Positions 19,573-26,060 of a stretch of 64,000 nt of DNA are shown here, piece after piece. Every line of letters begins with the position of its first letter. Positions within the stretch are counted from its first letter, which is position 1. Location: the NCBI GenBank assembly GCA_040878395.1, contig JBBDMI010000014.1, positions 1-64,000 of the forward strand, read 5' to 3'. This DNA comes from Candidatus Dependentiae bacterium. Its GTDB lineage: Bacteria; Babelota; Babeliae; Babelales; Vermiphilaceae. Position numbers and translations under genes: made by a program. The notes beneath the pieces are model-generated. The model was not told where the DNA came from. It did not search any database and saw nothing but the letters and a program-made list of their open reading frames with translations.

Positions 19573-20367
19573 CTACTCAGCACATATAGCTGATGTACTC
19601 GCATAAACTTCATCATCGCTACAACCCTCATTAGAGGACAATTTAATATGCATTCCATCGTCACTTTCATTTTCCATGACATCCATTGTGCTCAATTTTC
19701 TTTTTAATGTCTCTACTAAGGATAGAGATGTATCAAGCTCACCGGCCTGATAATCAACCTTCTGCAATAAACGTTCATACATTTTTCTCATTTTCTCTAA
19801 TTCTTTTTTTGTTTGAACCTCTAAAGTGCTTGGTTTTATCATGCCTGGTATTGGATGCTCAATCTTTGTTCTTAATGAATTCATTTCTCTCTCTAATTTG
19901 GAAAAACGAACTGTAAGATGCGCCAATAAAGCTTTCAGATCATATGTTTCATATTGGCCCTTTAAAATTCCAGGTTTAGTTAACTCATCTAATTGCGCCT
20001 GAAGAACTAATACAGCTTCTGCATTCTCATTTTCTTGTCTAGATATACGCGGCAACTGAATGCGAACTGCAGGAGATTCCACAATTTTTGATGACGAAGG
20101 AGCTGCTCCTTCTTTACGACTTAGCAATTTTTTTTGCATTGTATCTGTACAATGAAATAATTTCATAATTGCAACAGTCAAAGAATCATCTTCTTGCATA
20201 CCGGCAACTCCGCTAAGACTACCTGAACCAACTATCGATTCTAAATAATGAATTCTATTTTTTAACTCTTTATTTTTTTTATCCGATACCGCTTTGTTTT
20301 CATCCAAACGTTTAACCAGTGACGCATTTTCAGAACTCAAATGCACAAACCATATCCTACTGTACAT
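19573..20367 (-). CDS. Exported coiled-coil protein, main part of a frameshifted gene
   Basis: The frame from 20367 to 19573 encodes a long coiled-coil protein (heptads over about residues 12-45, 110-140 and 155-225) with an acidic tail. It lacks a proper start: its first codons are inside a region that, in the neighbouring frame, codes for a signal peptide and hydrophobic segment starting at an ATG at 20483. Adding one base to the A-run at 20339-20341 (plus strand) joins both into about 303 residues with the plan signal peptide, TM, coiled coil, as in the 18275 gene. Either a decayed gene, slippage, or a consensus error. Confidence 0.65.
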   Translation of the reverse strand: MYSRIWFVHLSSENASLVKRLDENKAVSDKKNKELKNRIHYLESIVGSGSLSGVAGMQEDDSLTVAIMKLFHCTDTMQKKLLSRKEGAAPSSSKIVESPAVRIQLPRISRQENENAEAVLVLQAQLDELTKPGILKGQYETYDLKALLAHLTVRFSKLEREMNSLRTKIEHPIPGMIKPSTLEVQTKKELEKMRKMYERLLQKVDYQAGELDTSLSLVETLKRKLSTMDVMENESDDGMHIKLSSNEGCSDDEVYASTSAICAE

Positions 20368-20483
20368 AAGGCGAAAGCACCCAATCCATCTTTTAAAGAA
20401 AATCCGCTAGAATCTACAGAAAGAACAACCTGCATATGCATCAGACTCAATAGGGACAAAACTATAATTAATTTATTTTTCAT
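20337..20483 (-). pseudogene. 5' fragment (signal peptide and TM) of the frameshifted 19573 gene
   Basis: From the ATG at 20483 the frame reads MKNKLIIVLSLLSLMHM, then a polar linker and a hydrophobic GLGAFALCTVGYGLCI, and stops at TGA. One extra T in the ATTTGA on the coding strand would continue it as ILSSENASLVKRL into the coiled coil. The terminal stop is therefore probably not the natural one. Confidence 0.6.
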
Positions 20484-20620
20484 GACACTCTCTTTACTGA
20501 TTAATTTAAATAACATAGATATAACACGAAAAATAAAAAAAATTAATATAGTGTGAACTCGATTTTATAAAAAAAACTCTCAAACAACACTGTGAACAGT
20601 TTTTAAAGATTTTTTGTATA

Positions 20621-20634
20621 ATAATGATCATTAT
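20621..20634. promoter_or_regulatory. Perfect palindrome overlapping TATAAT boxes on both strands
   Basis: ATAATGATCATTAT is its own reverse complement and overlaps TATAAT at 20617-20622 on the plus strand and at 20630-20635 on the minus strand. It is about 140 bases upstream of the ATG at 20483 and resembles half of a Fur-type operator. Function is inference. Confidence 0.35.
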
Positions 20635-20645
20635 AAATGAAATAA

Positions 20646-20783
20646 TTTGCCTATTTTGTCCCTGGATTATTACATTCTATTTAAGAATTGTTTGAATTTG
20701 ATCAAACATTGATTTAATTACATCCTGATTATGGAAATATGCATTGATCCAGCAGCGTTATACATTAGAAATGTTCACAGTAG
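20646..20783 (+). repeat. Dispersed intergenic repeat, copy B
   Basis: About 138 bases. The first part matches copy A (1985-2042) and the second part, from TTAAGAATTGTTTGAATTT to ACATTAGAAATGTT, matches copy C (32819-32915) with few changes, including CAGCGTTATACATTAGAAAT. It fills most of the 319-base gap between the frameshifted gene and guaD. No coding potential is seen in it. Confidence 0.75.
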
Positions 20784-20802
20784 TGCTCAAATCAAATTCT
20801 CA

Positions 20803-21276
20803 TTAATATACTATTTTATTTTCAAATTCCTGCCATGCATTAAATGGCTTTAAATGTTCTTGTACATCAAGTTTGATAAACGGAATAGCACGTTCTTCAT
20901 GCTTTCTGTTTAATTGTTCATATATAAACGCATCATCAAAATTAATTTTTGCAGCATCTTGTGCTGTTGCTGCAAAATAGACTTTTTGAGGCCTTGCCCA
21001 GAATATAGCACCCAAACACATTGGACAAGGTTCGCATGAGCTATACATAACACAATCAATTAACTGAAAACTGTTTAATTTCTTACATGCATTACGTATT
21101 GCGACTATTTCAGCATGTGCAGTTGGATCATTAGTTACAGTTACAAGATTAACGCCCTCTGCAATAATTTCATTATTTTTAACAATGATTGCACCAAACG
21201 GTCCGCTATTGTTTTGTATAACATTTTCATATGCTAAATCTATTGCACGTTGCATAAATTGCTTATGATTACTCAT
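20803..21276 (-). CDS. guaD: Guanine deaminase (cytidine deaminase fold)
   Basis: 157 residues from the ATG at 21276. Active-site motifs are PTAHAEIVAIRNAC and SCEPCPMCLGAIFWARP, and the C-terminal half (NFDDAFIYEQLN...ERAIPF...HLKPFNAWQEF) follows the small Bacillus GuaD type closely, which separates it from TadA. It converts guanine to xanthine and ammonia, a purine salvage step. The ATG overlaps the end of the upstream gene by 8 bases, so the two are translated together. Confidence 0.92.
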   Translation of the reverse strand: MSNHKQFMQRAIDLAYENVIQNNSGPFGAIIVKNNEIIAEGVNLVTVTNDPTAHAEIVAIRNACKKLNSFQLIDCVMYSSCEPCPMCLGAIFWARPQKVYFAATAQDAAKINFDDAFIYEQLNRKHEERAIPFIKLDVQEHLKPFNAWQEFENKIVY

Positions 21277-21709
21277 TTTTTTTCTCACTCGCTTTTCTTG
21301 CCACTTGCACAAAAGTATTGATAGCCTGTTGCAATTCACCAAGTCTTTCATCCACTTGCTTTTTTAATTCCCGATTACTATCTTCAAGCTTCTTAATTTG
21401 TTCATGTTGTACATTAACTAATTCCGTTAATACCGGAACACGTCGAAGCAACTCTTTAACTGCAAATTTTTGCGATGGCTTATTTGGTAAAGCCACTTGC
21501 ATGGGCGCCAAATCTACTACACTCAATCCATCAACTTTTTGCTCCAATGCTGCAAGTCGTTCGAAAATAATTGCCCGTCTTGCTCTATCCATCTTGTTGC
21601 AAGCTATAAATAAATTCGCCAGACTTGGTGTTTTTTGTACCCCTTTTGCATCCATACATTGCATATACCATGGAAAACAAACACATATAACTATAATAAT
21701 CTTTTTCAT
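21269..21709 (-). CDS. Small exported coiled-coil protein
   Basis: 146 residues. A signal peptide (MKKIIIVICVCFPWYMQCMDA) precedes LANLFIACNKMDRARRAIIF and two coiled-coil stretches (about 48-60 and 95-135, with NVQHEQIKKLEDSNRELKKQ). It resembles the 19165 product in its first helix. It starts 4 bases after the nurA-like stop and overlaps guaD, so it sits inside a four-gene operon (sufU-like, nurA, this gene, guaD) despite being an exported protein. Confidence 0.65.
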   Translation of the reverse strand: MKKIIIVICVCFPWYMQCMDAKGVQKTPSLANLFIACNKMDRARRAIIFERLAALEQKVDGLSVVDLAPMQVALPNKPSQKFAVKELLRRVPVLTELVNVQHEQIKKLEDSNRELKKQVDERLGELQQAINTFVQVARKASEKKNE

Positions 21710-21712
21710 AAT

Positions 21713-22834
21713 TTAAATTCCCATAACTCGTTTTTTTGAACTTTTTTGTGAAATAAACATTCTCTTTTTAAAATCAATAGCTAACTTATTCACCATTTGA
21801 TAGAAAAACTCACGATCCGGCCCTTTGACCACCGCTTGCTCATGCGCTTCTGCTAATGCCACCGGATAACCATTACCCTTTTGCGCCTGATCATACATAA
21901 TACGCGCAACGGCATTAACATTTTCTTCATCTTGTGCAATCCAAGCAGGCACTTCGATTCTGGCAATTTCATCACCAACATGCAAGTAAAAAAAATAGGG
22001 CATAAGATGTTCCGGATATTCATCACAAATTGGAGAATGACTTTTGAATACAATACTACGTTGCCCAACTTTGAGAAAAAACCCTGCAATCGTACTATCA
22101 GAAATATGATCCATAACTTTATGTTCTGTACATCCTTTTACCAAAAAATTACACAATTCCATACGAATCAAATTTACCAAATCTTTACCTTTGGACAAAC
22201 TGATATACCCACCGTGCAAAATCCGTGCTGCATAAAGTTGATGCATCAACCCTAAATAGCGTGCTATATAATGATCTTTTAAATTCGGTGACTTTGATGC
22301 TAAATGCCAAAAAATAAGCGAACCATCAAATAAAAATGTCTGCGGAACTTCATGATTAAACAGTGGTTGACAAATATCAAGGCCATATTGCAATTCTAAC
22401 TCTTGCCGACGCGCATTAACTACATCCATCAAGTTATCATCAGCTTCATTTTCATTCCTGCCAGCATACACATATGGAATTGAGTTATACACAAATGGCT
22501 GGTGCTGCATGCCATACGAAATAACAATCGTACCAACATTAATTAAATAGCAACTGGTGCCTTGATGTCGATCGGGATAAATTTGTGAACCATCAACCGA
22601 TACCACTTGATACGGTTCATGCAATGGTGCAACATCAAATGTTTTGTCAATAGCATCAGTCCATGATGGCACCACCCATGGTGAACTTATTGCATGTGCT
22701 TTTTTTTGAAATTCAGGATCATTGGCAATACGCTGCCATGATGCACGTGCAATAGAAATCTCTTTTGAAATATCAGTAAACAGTTCACCTTTAATGTCAG
22801 TCAAAGCTTGCATAACTTTTGCATAATGAAGCAT
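21713..22834 (-). CDS. nurA: NurA-domain nuclease
   Basis: 373 residues. The NurA fold is marked by the metal-binding VVSVDGSQIYPDRHQ near residue 80, a second acidic strand with FLFDGSLIFWHLA near 165, and the C-terminal ALAEAHEQAVVKGPDREFFYQMV. In archaea NurA works with HerA in end resection; bacterial homologues are less well known. No herA lies in this window. It starts 4 bases after the SufU-like gene ends and is followed after 4 bases by an exported protein gene. Confidence 0.8.
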   Translation of the reverse strand: MLHYAKVMQALTDIKGELFTDISKEISIARASWQRIANDPEFQKKAHAISSPWVVPSWTDAIDKTFDVAPLHEPYQVVSVDGSQIYPDRHQGTSCYLINVGTIVISYGMQHQPFVYNSIPYVYAGRNENEADDNLMDVVNARRQELELQYGLDICQPLFNHEVPQTFLFDGSLIFWHLASKSPNLKDHYIARYLGLMHQLYAARILHGGYISLSKGKDLVNLIRMELCNFLVKGCTEHKVMDHISDSTIAGFFLKVGQRSIVFKSHSPICDEYPEHLMPYFFYLHVGDEIARIEVPAWIAQDEENVNAVARIMYDQAQKGNGYPVALAEAHEQAVVKGPDREFFYQMVNKLAIDFKKRMFISQKSSKKRVMGI

Positions 22835-22838
22835 ATCT

Positions 22839-23210
22839 TCATAAACCTTTTTGCTGAAACTGTTTTATACCTTCTTTTAACGCATGCAATGAAAGAAGTG
22901 CACATTTTAATCGCGTAGGGCCCAAAGGAATTTTAATCAATTGCAACATATCGTCAACTGAAAATTGTGACAATTCATCTATCGGTTTTCCCAAAGCATA
23001 TTCTGCAAGCATAGAGGCAGTTGCTTGACTAATAACACAACCTTTACCTTCAAATGCAATATGAGTAATCACATCATTGGTAATTTTACCTTGCATAGTT
23101 ACCGCATCACCACATGAGGGGTTATACTGACCACTATCAAAATCTGCACCGGTTAAAATGCCTCGATGACGCGGATGTTGATAATGATCCATTAATTCTT
23201 CTTGATACAT
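22839..23210 (-). CDS. sufU: SufU/IscU-type Fe-S cluster scaffold
   Basis: 123 residues. The three cluster ligands are in place: Cys33 with Asp35 (NPSCGDAV), Cys58 (GKGCVISQA) and Cys103 (GPTRLKCALLSLHALKEGI). The RxKCA form of the third site is SufU-like rather than IscU-like (no LPPVKLHCS), but the protein is shorter than Bacillus SufU. It probably supplies or shuttles sulfur for SufBCD with the SufS at 40.6 kb, although the gene is 18 kb away in an operon with nurA and guaD. Confidence 0.88.
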   Translation of the reverse strand: MYQEELMDHYQHPRHRGILTGADFDSGQYNPSCGDAVTMQGKITNDVITHIAFEGKGCVISQATASMLAEYALGKPIDELSQFSVDDMLQLIKIPLGPTRLKCALLSLHALKEGIKQFQQKGL

Positions 23211-23277
23211 ATCATATTATCTGTTTTTAATGTTCAATAATTTACATACACCCTATCATGACATATTTTTGTGCATC

Positions 23278-23313
23278 AAAAAAGGGTGCCTTATAAAAAA
23301 AGCACCCTTTTTT
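23278..23313 (-). terminator. Rho-independent terminator of the 23334 gene
   Basis: A 12-base perfect stem (23278-23289 with 23302-23313, core GGGTGC/GCACCC) is flanked by A and T runs on both sides, 20 bases past the stop. Confidence 0.85.
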
Positions 23314-23333
23314 CTTTATATAGTTTTTAAAAT

Positions 23334-24260
23334 TTAAGCCACAAGCTCTTGTTCAGCAACTCGTTCATCTTCTAATGTAATAATTTCAGCATGTGTAAGC
23401 CTCATATCAACGCCTTGTTGAATATTTTTATATATGCAGTCTAACATATGTATATTTTCTTTATTTTCTTCACATGAATTATACAAATCAACAAATAGGC
23501 TCTGCAACATATTCAATTCAGCTGCCAACTCTGCATTAACTTCTGACAGATCAAACTGTTTTACCATTGATGGTTGTCTGTTGCCTGCACTAAGGTGTTC
23601 AACATCTTGCTTCATGCTGTCCATCAATGAACAGATAACTTCATGCTCACGCTCAGTAATACGCAATGGATCAAGCGGCATTGCACGCTCTTGCCACCAT
23701 AGATAAGCTTGATAACCTGCATAACCCAAAATGGTTACAATACCAATTAAACTAGCCAATTGTACTCGTGTATAATTTTTAAACATACGTACAACAGAAT
23801 TGCTACTTTCAGGATCTTCCGGTTCGATTGGATCTCCACTTGCGTCACTTTCAACAACTTCCGTGATTACATCAAGTGTTGTCGCATTAAGAGCTTTAAC
23901 TGATGTACCATCTTGAGCACCTACATTTTCTGAACCAGCTGCCTCATCTGACAATGCATCATTCGATGGAGCTTGAATTTCATCTTCTGAAATCTCTTTT
24001 TTTCTCTTTGTCTGATCTTCATTAACTGACGGAGAGAGAAAATCACTTACCTCTTCTTTTTTTTCTCCAAACCAAACATTCATCCGTTTAAAAATCTCAA
24101 CTAATTTTTCTTTTGGTGGTTGATCTGTATCGGGAATAATTTCAGCAAAAATTTTTCTTGGTGCATTTGACTCATTGTTATCTTTATCTGCATACATACC
24201 AAAAGTTGATAGCAGTAAAAGAAATGACAACATTTTTTTGCTTGATACACACATCTGCAT
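23334..24260 (-). CDS. Exported TM protein with a domain shared with the 24443 product
   Basis: 308 residues from the ATG at 24260 (GAGG upstream). A signal-like segment (MLSFLLLLSTFGMYA within the first 24 residues), an acidic Ser/Glu-rich region of about 130 residues, a TM segment (LASLIGIVTILGYAGYQAYLWW) and a C-terminal helical domain follow. That last domain (MDSMKQDVEHL, QFDLSEV, FVDLYNSCEENKENIHMLDC, IYKNIQQGV) aligns residue for residue with the next upstream gene's product. I know no described family for it. Confidence 0.7.
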   Translation of the reverse strand: MQMCVSSKKMLSFLLLLSTFGMYADKDNNESNAPRKIFAEIIPDTDQPPKEKLVEIFKRMNVWFGEKKEEVSDFLSPSVNEDQTKRKKEISEDEIQAPSNDALSDEAAGSENVGAQDGTSVKALNATTLDVITEVVESDASGDPIEPEDPESSNSVVRMFKNYTRVQLASLIGIVTILGYAGYQAYLWWQERAMPLDPLRITEREHEVICSLMDSMKQDVEHLSAGNRQPSMVKQFDLSEVNAELAAELNMLQSLFVDLYNSCEENKENIHMLDCIYKNIQQGVDMRLTHAEIITLEDERVAEQELVA

Positions 24261-24388
24261 AAGAGACCTCGTTGTTAAGAATAAACATAAGATAGATTTA
24301 CTTTTTGAAAACAATTACTTTTTATAATTGTTGTCCTGAACAGGTACAAGTATACAAATGAAATATATTATTGCAATCCACTCTCACA

Positions 24389-24422
24389 ATAAACAAGGCG
24401 CTTAAAAAAGCACCTTGTTTAT
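24389..24422 (-). terminator. Hairpin terminator of the 24443 gene
   Basis: ATAAACAAGG pairs with CCTTGTTTAT, extended by a partly matched GC step, around a short A-rich loop; T-rich sequence follows on the minus strand. It lies 20 bases past the stop. Confidence 0.65.
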
Positions 24423-24442
24423 TTCAGATCTATATATAAAAA

Positions 24443-24967
24443 TTAAGCTGCACACATCGCTTGTACATCTTGTACAATTGAATCGTAGAAGCCCTCTAAG
24501 ACTGCCATTTTTTCAGGATTTTCAACACACTGTTCATACATATGCAGAAAGCTACGTTTTACCATAAGGCCTTCTTGTGCCAATTGATGATCATCCATTT
24601 GACTGAAATCAAACGACTCTATAAGTATTTCAGTTTGATCACCCTCTTTTAAACGTCTCAAATCTGTTTCCATTGTATCGGTAAATTTAATCAAAATTCC
24701 TTGATCATTCTGACTTAACAACATCACTTCTTCATTTAGCTCATCTTTTTGTTGAGATTGAGACCATTTATAATCTACACATTTATATAATGCATAAAGA
24801 CCAACCGCTGATGCTGTTACCCATCCAAAAACTGTTTTATTAAAGTGAGAAAGAAACATTTGAACATTAATTTCGGCTGCAACAACTACCGAATCCTCTT
24901 CATTTTGAGCACACAACTCAACTGAACAAAGCAATATAAGAGCTAAAAAAAACTTATTTTTTTGCAT
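24443..24967 (-). CDS. Exported TM protein, paralogue of the 23334 product
   Basis: 174 residues from the ATG at 24967, with AAAGGA upstream. A signal peptide (MQKNKFFLALILLCSVELCAQ) is followed by a TM segment (about 45-62, VFGWVTASAVGLYALYKCV) and a helical domain (TDTMETDLRRLKEG, SFDFSQM, FLHMYEQCVENPEKMAVLEG, FYDSIVQDV). This domain matches the C-terminal 85 residues of the 23334 product; the two differ mainly by the long acidic insert before the TM in the other. Unknown function. Confidence 0.7.
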   Translation of the reverse strand: MQKNKFFLALILLCSVELCAQNEEDSVVVAAEINVQMFLSHFNKTVFGWVTASAVGLYALYKCVDYKWSQSQQKDELNEEVMLLSQNDQGILIKFTDTMETDLRRLKEGDQTEILIESFDFSQMDDHQLAQEGLMVKRSFLHMYEQCVENPEKMAVLEGFYDSIVQDVQAMCAA

Positions 24968-25121
24968 AACACTTTCCTTTTTTATATTATTATCAAAACA
25001 TTTCTCTTTAAAGAATTTAGTATAGTAATTATGACTGCAATTGCAATCCAAGAATTAATTGCCAAAACAAGCATCTCGCTGTATCATGAAAAGATAGCTA
25101 TAATCATATGATTCAAGGAAC

Positions 25122-25970
25122 ATGAGCCCAATGTGTAAAAAAATAATCCTATTAGCATTTCTGTTATTTCAATTAACTATTTTTCCCGCCACCATCATAT
25201 TCGATTTAAATGGTGTATTGGTCTATCAAAATAAATTAAAGGTCTGCCTGAATGCCGGACTTTATACTCTGGCTCGCTATGTGCTCACTCATGGTCCATT
25301 CATTAAGAACCTATTTACCACTACCCTAAATGCCGTTCCTTACGATACAAATGTGATAGAAGCGCCTGAAGATCAGGATGGCAATGCATTACCCCCTATC
25401 ATGATTGGATGGTTAAAAGGTGAAATCGATGGCAATCAATTAGTTGATCACGTTGAACAATTTTTAGCATCTACTCCTGAATGTTGCAAGACTTCATCAA
25501 AAAAACGGTTTATCAGCTCTCTTGCCCGTGCTGTTTTTGCACCGAAATCTTTTGCACAAGCAACCTGTTTTTATAAAGACGCAATTACATTGGTTAAAAG
25601 CTGCAAAGCGGCCGGTCACAAAGTGTATATTTTATCAAACTGGGATAAAGCTTCATTTGAATATATTCAACAATGGTACCCGGAATTTTGTGAGCTTTTT
25701 GATGGTATAGAAATCTCAGGAAACATCGACATGATCAAACCACAAAAAGAAATTTATGAATACATTATTAATAAATATAATTTAGATCCAACCAAAACAG
25801 CATTTATTGATGATCAACGCGTAAACATTCGTACCGCAAAAGACTGTCATCTGTTTGGCATACAATGCACACAAAAAAAATCTTTCATCTCATCATCTCC
25901 TGATACACAAAAGATACGCAATAAGATTAATGCATGGTTAGCTAGCATTAATGAAATCTACATCAATTAA
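25122..25970 (+). CDS. HAD-superfamily hydrolase with a signal-like N terminus
   Basis: 282 residues. HAD motif I reads IIFDLNGVLVY at about residue 25 (nucleophile Asp), motif II KVYILSNWDK, motif III lysine in MIKPQKEIYEYI, and motif IV FIDDQRVNIRTAK. This is the YihX-like order with a helical cap. The first 23 residues (MSPMCKKIILLAFLLFQLTIFPA) are a signal peptide or anchor, so the active site would lie outside the cytoplasm unless a later start is used; none is suitable before motif I. TATAAT at 25099-25104 is a likely -10 box. Confidence 0.85.
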   Translation: MSPMCKKIILLAFLLFQLTIFPATIIFDLNGVLVYQNKLKVCLNAGLYTLARYVLTHGPFIKNLFTTTLNAVPYDTNVIEAPEDQDGNALPPIMIGWLKGEIDGNQLVDHVEQFLASTPECCKTSSKKRFISSLARAVFAPKSFAQATCFYKDAITLVKSCKAAGHKVYILSNWDKASFEYIQQWYPEFCELFDGIEISGNIDMIKPQKEIYEYIINKYNLDPTKTAFIDDQRVNIRTAKDCHLFGIQCTQKKSFISSSPDTQKIRNKINAWLASINEIYIN

Positions 25971-25975
25971 CATCT

Positions 25976-26060
25976 AATTGACATAACGTACCAAATCTTT
26001 AGGCTACATAGAATATTATCGTTTTAAATAAAGCTTTTCTTAGCCTTAAGGTTTTCAATT
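25976..26060 (+). promoter_or_regulatory. Conserved leader of the first TPR/Sel1 gene
   Basis: An 85-base block starting AATTGACATAACGTA and ending GGTTTTCAATT just before the ATG is nearly identical to 29205-29290 before the second TPR/Sel1 gene. It contains TTGACA (25978-25983) and a TACATA (26005-26010), spaced 21 bases, which is long for a promoter. Confidence 0.6.
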
